The notes: a model not told the origin generated them from the sequence alone. Shown: positions 23,110 to 33,160, numbered from the stretch's first letter. The stretch is DNA of 64,000 bases from Collybiopsis luxurians FD-317 M1 (GCA_000827265.1 KN834754.1:140831-204830); one strand, 5' to 3'. Program-made: numbers and translations.

Positions 23110-23300
23110 GATGGTTGTAGAAAGCCAATGAAGGGTATCTGAGGCCTTTTTAAAGGCCGCAGGAGGAGATATGGCGTCATGAGTGGGTGGTTATCGATGG
23201 AGGTTATAGGGCGGAATGTGCGTGCATTGGGTTTTGGGTTCTGGGTCGGCTCGGGCGGCTGCGTGACAGTGTCCAACCTTTAACTCGTCCTTCCACCACC
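23110..23300. promoter_or_regulatory. 191-bp divergent promoter, CBM-DUF3421 gene / MPC gene
   Basis: Complete space between two diverging start codons. The open frame beginning at 23187 runs into the pyruvate carrier gene in another frame and is not supported as a gene. Confidence 0.5.
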
Positions 23301-23793
23301 ATGGCCACGGCTTTCGCAAAATTTGTTAATCACCCAGCAGGGCCCAAGACTGTCTTCTTCTGGGGACCCATCATGAAATGGTGTCTGGTCGGAGCTGGTT
23401 TGAAAGATTTAAATAGACCAGCAGACAAACTAAGCGTCTCCCAGAATGTTGGTACGTGCTCAATTTCCGCTTCTCTGCTTCGTTTGTCTGCTTAGCTTGT
23501 TGACATATAGCCTTGGCTGCCACCGGGTTCATATGGGTTCGATACTCCTTCGTGATCATTCCCGTCAACTACAGTCTGGCCGCTGTATGCTTCCCCCGCC
23601 CCTTCTATCCTATTTCCAAGCTCACCCTTCATCATACAGGTCAACTTTTTTGTCGGAATGTCTGGTTTAACCCAGTTGGGTCGCGTAGCTCAGTATGTCA
23701 ATTTCTATACTTCAGTTCTTCTCATTCCAACCTCTGCTTTCTAGCTATCGCTACACTACCACGGGTAGCCTTTCCGGACCCTCACGTTCGTAG
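23301..23793 (+). CDS. Mitochondrial pyruvate carrier subunit (MPC2/3 type)
   Basis: Four exons: 23301-23451, 23511-23584, 23640-23692, 23745-23793; 108 aa, the normal size for the family. Motifs: HPAGPKTVFFWGPIMKW, GLKDLNRP, KLSVSQN, and ALAATGFIWVRYSFVI followed by NYSLAAVNFFVG. These match the fungal Mpc2/Mpc3 side of the pair rather than Mpc1. The protein sits in the mitochondrial inner membrane with about three helices and, as a heterodimer with MPC1, imports pyruvate into the matrix. No MPC1 gene is in this window. All phases close and the stop at 23791-23793 follows a short Ser/Thr-rich tail. Confidence 0.93.
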
Positions 23794-23847
23794 AACTTCT
23801 ATAATTTTATAATGCATGGATTTCTCGTACACAATGAGAGTGAAACA

Positions 23848-24543
23848 TTACCGAGAAACTGAAACTGAGTCTGAGGTTTTCTTTTCTTTCTCGTCTTGTG
23901 TCCCCAAGAACCCCCACCATGTACTATCCTTAACTAACGAATTCGCGCCAGATATGATAGTTTCCATAAGGACCGCAATATCATTATCCGAGGCCCCTTC
24001 ATTCTTCTTCTCTTTATACAGCCAGTCTCGATGAGTTTCAAAAGACTCCCAAGGCTTGGGCCGCTTTTGCTGCCGGCTGCCGCTGGAAGACGAACGTCGT
24101 CGGGAGTTTGTTTCATCATTAATCATATCCAATGCCCAACCAGCCATGGTGTTAGCTATTCCTCGACCCGCTAAAGCATTCCCATCGTGGCCCAAAATCC
24201 ACCCTGCACCACCTGCCAGAGCTGCCAGAAAAGTTCCCCATTTGATGAACCAAAAACTGGTTCGCAGCATCCATGCTGTTGTGCGATAAAGACTGACAAG
24301 GGCAAGGTAGGCAGTGAAGAGAGCAATCAAAGGGGGCAGTATTGCTTGTGCATTCCAATTCGAAGAGTCGAATATGAGGGAATAAATGAGAGTCAGGAGT
24401 GCCGACATGAGGGCAAGACCATGGGATAAGAATGAAATCAAGACTGAGTATACGGGCGGTGGCAAGTTTTCGGAGAGATATTTGAGAAATGGGTCTAGAA
24501 ATACTGGCAGAGGAATGTCGGCTGGTGTAATAACGTCGGCCAT
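23848..24543 (-). CDS. Apq12-like nuclear pore assembly/nuclear-envelope membrane protein
   Basis: Intronless, 231 aa. Two long hydrophobic segments near residues 30-60 and 68-90 are followed by an amphipathic, glycine-rich stretch (LAALAGGAGWILG), then a polar tail with SRRRSSSSGSRQQKRPKPW and Lys/Glu-rich end. The core LPPLIALFTAYLALVSLYRTT and SFWFIKWGTFLA resemble the basidiomycete family annotated as nuclear pore assembly and biogenesis (Apq12). Such proteins sense membrane fluidity at the nuclear envelope/ER and help nuclear-pore assembly with Brl1/Brr6. I recognise the pattern but could not check it by search. It shares a palindrome-rich divergent promoter with the gene at 24915. Confidence 0.65.
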   Translation of the reverse strand: MADVITPADIPLPVFLDPFLKYLSENLPPPVYSVLISFLSHGLALMSALLTLIYSLIFDSSNWNAQAILPPLIALFTAYLALVSLYRTTAWMLRTSFWFIKWGTFLAALAGGAGWILGHDGNALAGRGIANTMAGWALDMINDETNSRRRSSSSGSRQQKRPKPWESFETHRDWLYKEKKNEGASDNDIAVLMETIISGANSLVKDSTWWGFLGTQDEKEKKTSDSVSVSR

Positions 24544-24586
24544 AGTAGGTGTCCAAGTCTAAGGCGCGAAATCCTCAGCTGTCCGA

Positions 24587-24605
24587 CACGTGACTTAGTC
24601 ACGTG
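24587..24605. promoter_or_regulatory. Paired E-box dyad, CACGTGAC-TTA-GTCACGTG
   Basis: A perfect 8-bp inverted repeat around a 3-bp spacer, so each half carries CACGTG in the GTCACGTG context favoured by Cbf1/Pho4-like bHLH factors. It lies 44 bp upstream of the Apq12-like start and about 310 bp upstream of the 24915 gene. Confidence 0.6.
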
Positions 24606-24704
24606 CTAGACAGCATGTGCTTCGGATTGATCTTGCCGGCAGGCAAGTCCTGCTCCGGCACTTCGGCGCTCGTTAAAAAATACAAATTTCTGCCAACTAT
24701 TACT

Positions 24705-24720
24705 ATATTTAGCTAAATAT
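24705..24720. promoter_or_regulatory. 16-bp perfect AT-rich palindrome
   Basis: ATATTTAGCTAAATAT reads the same on both strands. It lies in the same divergent promoter, about 195 bp before the right-hand ATG. The factor is unknown. Confidence 0.5.
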
Positions 24721-24914
24721 CTCACGTTAAATATTACAAATCAAGGGTTCAAAGATATTTTCTCATGCAACCAGGAATTTCCTATAAGAAGTTCCCGTTC
24801 GTCTGATCAAAGCTTCACTTCGTACCACCATCATCACGTCTCTCAGCCTTTCTTGTTGAGTTACTTGTTGACGTCTCCCTCAACCCACCCACCCTGCCAG
24901 ATACTCATTCAACA

Positions 24915-25570
24915 ATGGCTTTGAAAAGAAAATTCGATTCCGCCTGCGACGATGCAATCCAGCAGGCATGCTTTCAAGTCTTTTTTCTCGCGAGCTCCTT
25001 GCTCATATATGCACATTCTTAGAACCCTAAACAACTAAAACTCGTTCCGTTTCCTAATTGCGAGTCTGACAACGATTGCATAATGTCTGAAGCAGAGCCG
25101 CTCTATCCTCATCATTACCGCAACACGTCTTCTGCGAGCACGGCCTCTTCTTACTCGTCAAGCTCTCCTACCACACCTCCAAGTTCGCATTGAGTTCCTT
25201 TTTACACCTTACGCATACATGCTAACGTCTTTTTAACATTCTTTCTTTGCCAGCTATTTACCCCTCGATTGAACCTTACCCTCTTTCTCTAATCCCTGAT
25301 ATAGCAATGAACACCGTATCTGAATCTTACCAGTCTCCTAATTCTAACATTGGTCTTCTTCAACCTCATCCTGACTTCAAGCATCATGGGTAAGTTTTCA
25401 GAACCGTAACACGAAAAAAGACGCGTCTCATAGTAAGATTTCGCGTCAGTACCGGCTGCTCGACAATCCCAAAACTACGTATCGCTTGCGCCCCAGGCTT
25501 GAACGGCAATCGAACCATGTGGAGCTTTTGTGAAGATTGCGGCGCCATTTCCATGGTCAACTGCGACTAA
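24915..25570 (+). CDS. Small conserved basidiomycete protein, function unknown
   Basis: Four exons: 24915-24965, 25023-25182, 25254-25389, 25450-25570; 155 aa. It begins MALKRKFDSACDDA and continues PKQLKLVPFPNCESDND, then MSEAEPLYP, a Ser/Thr-rich middle and the strongly patterned end IPKLRIACAPGLNGNRTMW followed by SFCEDCGAISMVNCD. I know this arrangement from other mushroom-forming fungi but not a function. The C-terminal CxxC pair could bind zinc. Exon 1 probably ends at a GC donor (CAG then GCATGC), which gives the family-like join; a GT donor at 24978 also keeps frame and adds four residues. The long T-rich region downstream is 3' UTR. Confidence 0.75.
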
Positions 25571-26925
25571 CGACGTTTTTGAAACTCGTACAACATTCGT
25601 CAACAACTGCAACGTTCTACAAACAAAATTAATCCCTTCTTCCCGTTCGGTTCTTTTTTTTTTTTTTTTTCCTCCATTACTTGCTATCCTCCCTGCTCCT
25701 TGCTCGTCGTCTTCTTGTTCATAGTTTGCTTTCCTCTGCATCCCTTTGCTTTCCTTCTTTTTTTTTTATGTACCGCGACTCTTGCCTCTCGGTCCCAACT
25801 GCCTTGCCAACATAACTTATGCCTTCTCGAACAACCGACCTTGCAGCATGTCTCGCCCGCGCTTCGACTGTATCTATTTCCGACAATTCGCGTTCACCAC
25901 CATCTGGCTTCCTTTCCCCCCTATCCCCACCTGCTTTTCTCGTCTTCGCCATTTCCACTCTCCGTCGAATTACTACACTTGTTCGCGTTCTCGGGGCCTC
26001 TGATACTACAAAAAAAAAAAAAAAAAGAGTCAACAATCCATGTCTCTTGTACAGTACATTATGAATTAGATTATAGTACTATCGATTCGGACGATTGCGT
26101 TATGTATATGTGTTTTACAAGATCGTTGCTTACGACTGTCGAGTGCCTTTTTGAGATGTGAGCATCAACGCTGTGGGTCAATTTGAATTTGATAGCTGCG
26201 GGGCTTAAGGGAAGTCTTGGAAATTGGTCGCCTTGGTTGCGTGGGTCGAGGGTGAGGGGTTTGGATGCGGCGAAAACATCTCAACGCAGGACCTGGTGGA
26301 AAAATAAATCCGCCGGTAGTCCCGACCCGACCCTAAGGCACGTCCAACATGGGGCGCATCAAAAGGCAAAAGAATGGGGAAGTTGGGGAATGCGGGGGGA
26401 AGAGTAAAATACCTTGTGAAGCTGGTTGCTCTCAAGGACTGTTAGGGGGCTAGACGATCGAGTTGTAACCTAAAGTGAGAGATTCAGAGCTGGAGGCGGT
26501 TGAGGCGATTGAGGCAAGGTCCGATTCGCTTCGGTTGTGTAGCTGCGAAAACGCCGGGGCCCCGCTCGATAGATAACGCTCTAGACTTGTTTCCGTGATC
26601 CGATATGCGTACACCCATGGTTACTGCTAGTTTTCATATCAAGTTTTCATGGTTTTGAAGGAGAAAGAGAGGTATATTCTTAGTGTAAAACTAACTAGAA
26701 TAACTCTGAATTCAATACATGCACCGGTCGAAAGGCCGCAAATTTCAAAGGTGGTTCCAATTGCCGCCATCAAAGGATAGTGTCTGTCCCTTTCAGTCAC
26801 AGCCCTATTACATATCTAACATCTCATCAACCGATCTCGTCTGCTTTCAATCCCGGCCTTTAAAAGGGCGTCGGTGTTGTTTAATTTTTCTTTGTTGTCG
26901 TCTCCTCCCCTTTGGTTCTTTCACC
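25571..26925. other. 1.36-kb intergenic region with homopolymer tracts
   Basis: Left part is pyrimidine-rich 3' UTR, with a T17 run at 25654-25670 and an A17 run at 26010-26026. Open frames here (such as 25700-26161 and 26183-26407) are low complexity or lack any family signal. The right part, from about 26200, is GC-richer and holds GGGG/CCCC boxes consistent with a sugar-transporter promoter. Confidence 0.55.
26555..26564. promoter_or_regulatory. Back-to-back GC box palindrome CGGGGCCCCG
   Basis: A perfect 10-bp palindrome made of two abutting CreA/Mig1-like GGGG cores, 361 bp before the first transporter ATG. Carbon-catabolite repression of sugar transporters by CreA/Mig1 is known in fungi; occupancy here is inference. 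Confidence 0.4.
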
Positions 26926-29373
26926 ATGTCCTCCGAGAAGATTCACGACGCGGAGAAAGGTTCCATTGACGCCCAGGAAGAACACCATGTTGACCTGGCC
27001 CACAACGTTAACGCTAGGTAGTCTATCTCTCTTGATCTTCCTGTCTTATCTAACTCTCTCTCTGCAGGATTCAGAATCCTCTCCATGGAATTCCCAAACC
27101 CAAACTTCTAGCCCAGGTCGAGCAGTTCACTCGTGAAAAGGGTCTCGAGGATCACCTCACCCTCTTTCAAAAAGGCGCTCTTCTAGCCCAGAATCCTAAA
27201 GACTTTGAGAATATCCCAGAGCTTGACGAGGAAGACCGCCTTACTATTCGCCGGGAAGTTACCCGTATGTACCATCTGCTTCCCATTTCTTTCCTTCCCG
27301 CATTTTGACTCAAACTTAGATAAATGGTCTCAACCCAGAGATTTGTACTTGACCGTCATCATCTGTTCTATTGCTGCTGCCGTACAGTATGTCTTGGCCA
27401 TCGACAGGCTCCACTGATCGTCTGATCCACCCTCTTTCTTTTTTTCAGGGGATGGGATCAAGAAGGCTCCAACGGCGCCAACCTTTCTTTCCCTCAGCAG
27501 TTTGGCATCTCAACAGATTCAAGCGATCCCAACGCTGCAACTAATCAGTGGTTCGTTGGCCTTATTAACTCTGGGTACGTTCCTCCCGTTCTGGCTTTCC
27601 GCGCTTACTCGGCTAATCTACTGACTAATCTAGACCCTACATCGGCGCGTCTCTTCTTGGATGCTGGCTGACAGATCCCTTGAACCAACGTAAGTGTCCC
27701 CATCATCGTCCTTCCAAGCTCTAACCTTTCTTCAAAGTCTTTGGACGACGTGGAACCATCTTCATCTGTGGTATCTTTTGTACTCTCACTGTCATCGGGT
27801 CTGCATTCTCCCAAACATGGCCTCAGCTGCTTGTAAGTCCCATTATGGCTTCCCGATTACTTCCTCTCACCCATAAACGCATTCAGGTCACCCGGCTGCT
27901 TCTTGGTATCGGTATGGGTGCTAAAGCGACCACTGTCCCCGTATTTGCTGCAGAAAATACACCAGCGGCGATTAGGGGAGGACTTGTCATGTCTTGGCAA
28001 TTATGGGTATGTGCAAACGCCACCGCCTACTTGCACTTGCTTACTTCTCCTTAGACTGCTTTCGGTATTTTCCTCGGTGTGTCAGCCAACTTGGCTTTGT
28101 TCCGCCTCGGTAAAATAGCATGGCGTCTGCAACTTGGGTCTGCTTTCCTTCCTGCCATTCCTCTGGTTATCGGTATCTACTTTTGCCCTGAATCACCCAG
28201 AGTAAGATCATCTTAGCACTTGCGCAATCATCTATACTGAATAGCTCTCTGCAGTGGTACATGAAGAAAGGTCGCTATCATGATGCCTTCCGGTCTCTCA
28301 AACGTCTGCGAAACACAGAACTTCAAGCTGCTAGGGATCTTTACTACGTTCACAGGCAGCTTCAGGAAGAATTTGCCGTGATTAAGGGATCCAACTATTT
28401 CACCCGATTCTTTGAACTGTTCACCATCCCTCGGGTCCGTCGTGCTACATTGGCTTCTTTTGTTGTTATGATTGCCCAGCAAATGTAAGTCACTAATGCG
28501 CTCGGATTGTGCCGTCAATACTAATATTTGTATGCCTGTAGGTGCGGTATCAACATTATTGCCTTTTATTCCTCCACGATCTTCTCCGAAGCTGGCTATA
28601 CGAATGAGCAGGCATTGTTTGCTTCCTTCGGTTTTGGTCTCGTCAATTTCCTGTTTGCCTTCCCCGCCGTTTGGACCATTGATACTTTTGGAAGACGTAA
28701 CCTGTTGTTATTCACCTTCCCCAACATGGCGTGGACTCTTCTCGCGGCTGGGATGTGTTTCTTCATTCCCCCGGGAAATTCCGCTCGCATTCCCCTGATT
28801 GCTCTTTTTGTCTTCCTTTTCGCCGCTTTCTACTCGCCCGGAGAAGGACCTGTCCCCTTTACGTACTCTGCTGAAGTCTTCCCTCTCACTCACCGAGAAA
28901 TGGGAATGTCATGGGCAGTAGCAACGTGTCTTTTCTGGGCTGCTGTGTTGGGTTTGACTTTCCCTCGTATGTTGTCAGCGATGACACCCCAAGGAGGTGC
29001 GTGAACCATTTTCAGGCAAATTTTTGACATGTCTGCTAAAGACATTTTATAGCTTTCGGTTTTTATGCTGGTCTGAATGTTATAGCATTGATCATGATTT
29101 TCTTCCTCTTACCCGGTACGTACCTGGTCACATGTCTGTCTACACTCACATCTCAGTGTGTTATGTACAGAAACCAAGCAAAGAACTCTTGAAGAACTCG
29201 ACTACGTTTTCGCTGTCCCAACAAGCAAGCACGTTTCGTACCAGGGAGCTGTTTTCCTTCCCTACTGGATTAAGAAGTGGGTACTGTGGCAAAGGAGCGC
29301 AGAGCTCAAGCCCTTGTACAACTTTGATGAAGTGGAGAGTATTACTGTATACGAGAAGGGTGTTGGCCATTAA
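26926..29373 (+). CDS. MFS sugar/polyol transporter A (tandem pair)
   Basis: Twelve exons: 26926-27017, 27068-27264, 27320-27386, 27449-27574, 27634-27689, 27738-27832, 27887-28006, 28055-28201, 28255-28484, 28542-28996, 29053-29115, 29171-29373; 616 aa. A cytosolic N-terminus of about 95 residues ([20 protein letters not shown]) precedes twelve predicted helices. Sugar-porter signatures: FGRRG after helix 2, [29 protein letters not shown] after helix 8 and [19 protein letters not shown], then [12 protein letters not shown]. The family imports hexoses, polyols or inositol by proton symport at the plasma membrane; the substrate is not readable. A TTTAAAA at about 26859 may serve as TATA. It is a paralogue of the next gene, with a very different intron set. 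Confidence 0.92.
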
Positions 29374-29697
29374 TCAACTGTATTATTGCCTTGATACCAA
29401 AATGCTGTATCTTGCCTAGTATCCTAGTCTGATACGTCACACCTTTTTTTTATATTTTTACTTACCGATGATTGTCTACGAAATCAAATTGTTTTGATAT
29501 GATGCACCTGCGAGCTCGCGTAGAACTCTGGAGCAAGCACTTTGAAGTCATGCTGACTACTCAAAAAAAGGCTTGCTTGGGCTCTCCTGCACATTTGACT
29601 CCGACCCTGTTCCCCCTTCACTGCGGCCCGGGAAATCGTGCGCGGTTCGCGCTCTTCAGTTCGGGAAGGACTCCACGCCAGGGGAAGTTGAGGGGTG

Positions 29698-29724
29698 TTT
29701 GGAATCCCGAGCGGGGATTCCAAA
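29698..29724. promoter_or_regulatory. Inverted repeat, 11-bp arms, 5-nt spacer
   Basis: TTTGGAATCCC and its exact complement flank GAGCG. It lies about 120 bp before the ATG and 80 bp upstream of the TATA box of transporter B. It could be a dimeric operator or, in RNA, a hairpin. Confidence 0.6.
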
Positions 29725-29802
29725 ACTCCACTGATGACGAAAAATAGAATATCCACTCCACTCCACATGTCTCCGCCGACTTTAGCCAAGATTCAACTAG
29801 GG

Positions 29803-29809
29803 TATAAAA
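29803..29809 (+). promoter_or_regulatory. TATA box (TATAAAA)
   Basis: Consensus TATA element 37 bp upstream of the transporter B start codon, implying a very short 5' leader. Confidence 0.55.
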
Positions 29810-29845
29810 AAGAGCAGCGAGTGCCGTAGACGTGTTGTTTTAGAA

Positions 29846-32742
29846 ATGTCTGCTCTCAAAGACAAACCCTCCTTCGAGAAACGTGAACATGCATCGCTAT
29901 CGATGCATGAACATGCCAGTTCTCAGGACTCGTTCCGCAATCTAAACGCCAAGTTGGCCAATCCTTTGGCTCATTTAACTCAGGAGCAGCTGATGGAGGA
30001 AGCAAAAGTGTTTGCGGAAGCTCATGGCTTGGAGGATCTTGTCGTCGAGTTCCAAAAGGGGGCTCTGGTGGCGCAGGATCCCTCAAATTTTGAAAATTTA
30101 ACTCAATTGGACGAGCAAGACAAGAGCGTGTTCAGACGCGAATTGACGCACAAATGGGACCAGCCCAAGATGCTCTACTACCTCGTTATTCTTTGGTAGG
30201 TGGTTTATCTCCTTAATTGAGTCCTTAATTAACGCGTCCTGGAAATAAAGTTCTGGATGCGCCGCCGTTCAAGGAATGGACGAGTCGGTAATCAACGGCG
30301 CCAATCTTTTTTTTGCACCCCAATTCGGCCTGAATGTTAAAGATCCAAACTCATCTTTAGCGGGAAGAAATCAATGGCTGCTTGGTCTCGTAAATTCGGC
30401 TCCATACCTCTGTTGTGCTGTACTTGGATGTTGGTTAACAGACCCCGTCGGTGTTTATTCGCATATATTCCAAACTTATTGTCTGACGGTCTCGAACAGC
30501 TGAACAGAGTCTTCGGTCGTCGAGGGACGATCTTCGTTACAGCCATGTTTTCCTTTTTAACATGTATATGGCAGGGTGTAACCAATTCATGGGAACATCT
30601 TTTCGTGGCTCGGTTTGTACTGGGCCTTGGTACGAACCGAGCCTTCTGCAGAACCTGATTGTGTGCTGACGGCACTCGTATGCAGGTATCGGTCCCAAAT
30701 CTAGCACAGGTATGTTTTACAGTCGAGCATTCATTGAGATACTGTCCGATAACCTTCCCTCGCACCACATGAAGTTCCGGTTAGTGAGCTAATATCGTCC
30801 TATATCTGTATCTTTGACTTATATCATCTCTCGTTAGGTCTATGCTGCAGAATGCGCCCCCGCAGTCATCCGTGGAGCTCTCGTCATGATGTGGCAGACT
30901 TGGACAGCGTTCGGCATCATGTTTGGTGAGCAGCTGCGATTATACGAGGGTCGCTGTGCGCTGAAAGTTGAGCTAGGTAATGTTATGGATCTAGCTTTCT
31001 TTCGAGTTCCCGATAAGCCACATATCCACGGTCTCAATTGGCGTCTAATGTTAGCCAGTGTAAGAACATGTGTCCGCAAATCTACGTCTCGTTCTGAAGC
31101 TTAAGTTTTCAGGCCGGGGTTCCTGCACTTTTAATATGTTTACAAGTTTTTTTCGTTCCCGAAAGTGAGTTTTTGCAGTTTCTTGCATATCTGTCACCTG
31201 ACTGTAACAATTTTCAGGTCCTCGATGTAGGTTACGATGTTTTGTTTATTCTGTGAAGCAGTTTACTGATTCTTGCACAAGGGTACATGTCAAAAGGTCG
31301 TTACAGAGACGCTTACGACTCTCTAGCCCGATTGAGACATCATCCGATTCAGGCTGCCCGGGACTTGTACTGTGAGCGTCCCGGAATCATTATTTCCCAT
31401 CCTGACGCTGACCACGATACAAGATATTCACGTTTTGCTTGAGGCTGAAAATGTTGTTGGTCGCAACCGCAACAAATTCTTGGAGCTCTTCTCTGTACCA
31501 AGGAACCGCAGGGCTACCCTGGCTTCGTTCATTGTGATGTTCATGCAGCAATTCTGTGGTGTAAATGCGAATCATTATTCTATAATTGAAAAGGACTTAC
31601 CCGGCAATGTAGGTAAACGCCATTGCATATTATTCCAGTAACATCTTTTCGCAAGCCAAGTTCACGGACTTCCAGGCGCTGCTGGCTTCCTGGGGCTTTG
31701 GAATGGTCTGTATGCTCATTCGGCGACCGTTTAGTGACTTTTTATGCTCATCGATGTATTCTTGACTGCAGATCAACTTCCTTTTTGTACGTATTATGTA
31801 TGGGCAGATAACCTGATACATTCTGAACTGACCCGCCTTGTAACAGGCTTTTCCTGCAGTATGGACAATTGACACTTTTGGAAGAAGAAATCTTCTCTTG
31901 ATCACCTTCCCTCTCATGGCTTTGTTCCACCTGCTAACTGGGTTTGCGTTGTATGTATGCTTGACCTATGATACGGCGTTAGCGTCCTGATTCATTACCT
32001 CTTCTCTAGCTTTATTCCAGCGCGGAATGCTCAGGGTGAATTTCCCGCTGATTTTCTTTCAGTTCTGAAAGTAACCGTCATAATCCACAGTGGCTGTAGT
32101 CGCTTTGGGCATATATCTATTCGGAATGGTATACAGTCCCGGCGAAGGACCTGTGCCGTTCACTGTTCGTAGCGCTTCATACTGATCGCGTATTTGCTCG
32201 CTCATTTTGATTATCAGTACTCAGCTGAAGCGTTCCCGCTGTATGTTCGTGACATGGGAATGAGTTTTGCTACCGCAGTTACATGGTTTTTGTAAGTATT
32301 GTTCCCGCTTGTCCCCCAAGTACATATTTAATGCTCAATGTTTTTTTTTCTCCTCCTGACAGCAACTTCGTCATTGCTATAACCGTACCCCGACTTATCG
32401 GCGCCTTTACACCCCAAGGAACTTTTGGTTGGTTCGCCGCCTGGAAGTATGTGTTTCCAGTTCAGATATTTATTCCCGGATGCTGATCGTGTCTCTAGTA
32501 TGATTGGATTCGTTGCGATATTACTTTTCGTGCCCGAAACCAAAGCACTCAGTCTGGAAGAACTCGACCAAGTCTTTAGCGTCCCTACGCACACACACGC
32601 TGCTTATCAATTGAAGGCCTTGCCACGCAACATCAAGAAGCATATATTCAGGATGAAGGTCAAGGACGTTCCTCCGCTGTACGAACATGAAGGTGCCATC
32701 GGCGACAAAAGTTATGGCCCTGGGGGCAAAAGCCACGCATGA
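29846..32742 (+). CDS. MFS sugar/polyol transporter B (tandem paralogue, microexons)
   Basis: Nineteen exons: 29846-30195, 30251-30446, 30500-30629, 30685-30708, 30775-30779, 30838-30925, 30977-31059, 31113-31164, 31218-31226, 31282-31371, 31424-31560, 31613-31705, 31772-31786, 31847-31950, 32010-32035, 32091-32164, 32218-32291, 32363-32446, 32499-32742; 625 aa. The same domains as transporter A: N-terminal [80 protein letters not shown] and PETKALSLEELDQVF. Exons of 5, 9 and 15 nt are required to keep the conserved STVPV, SPRW and INFLF peptides. With them the frame is fully open, so this is a working-looking gene and not a pseudogene. Compared with A it lacks two N-terminal introns and has many extra internal ones. 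Substrate unknown. Confidence 0.9.
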
Positions 32743-33160
32743 TCAAAGAACTTACGACAAGCAACGCGAGAATCAAATAATATTGTATCTATTGATACCA
32801 GATAGGATGTACGGTAATCACGACGAAAGTCAATGTAATTTTATACGAAAATATATAGGTTTGACCAAGATAAGATGAGATAAGTGGACGTTGGTCGGTT
32901 GCACTTCGTTCATTTCATTCCAGCAGATATAGCAGCTCACACACACCAGTTGATACAATTAAGTGAGGTTCAAAAACTGCGGTTGGCGGTTGTAAACATA
33001 AACGGGGACCACAATCCACTCTACAAGGTCGGAGCATCACCGAGCCAATATCAGTGGCTTGCAACGTTCAGCATGTTAGGTATGACAATGGGTCGGTCAG
33101 GATACCTGAAAACACGGTGATATTTCAGCTTTCTCGGGGGACGCCAGTCAGGATTCATTC
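32743..33160. other. Convergent 3' intergenic region
   Basis: 3' ends of transporter B and the METTL3 gene. Open frames in it show no motif. I see nothing else. Confidence 0.45.

Larger units (their letters stand above)
24544..24914. promoter_or_regulatory. 371-bp divergent promoter with two palindromes
   Basis: Separates the Apq12-like gene (minus) from the small conserved protein (plus). It contains the E-box dyad and the AT palindrome listed separately. The part before the right-hand ATG is CT-rich, typical of a leader. Confidence 0.55.
29374..29845. promoter_or_regulatory. Promoter region between the tandem transporters
   Basis: Contains the 3' UTR of transporter A, an 11-bp-arm inverted repeat, CCACT repeats near 29751-29766, and a TATAAAA at 29803-29809, 37 bp before the ATG of transporter B. 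No other gene is seen. Confidence 0.6.

Noticed and set aside
25700..26161. 153-codon open frame rich in Phe, Leu, His and Pro
   Set aside because: It reads through pyrimidine-rich 3' UTR sequence and a poly-A run; composition is not protein-like.
30709..30837. Transporter B as a frameshifted pseudogene
   Set aside because: The apparent frame break disappears once the 5-nt exon is spliced in; the whole 19-exon frame then stays open.
26926..32742. Sugar-utilisation gene cluster
   Set aside because: Only the two transporters are related. Flanking genes are housekeeping and include no matching glycosidase or sugar-metabolism enzyme.
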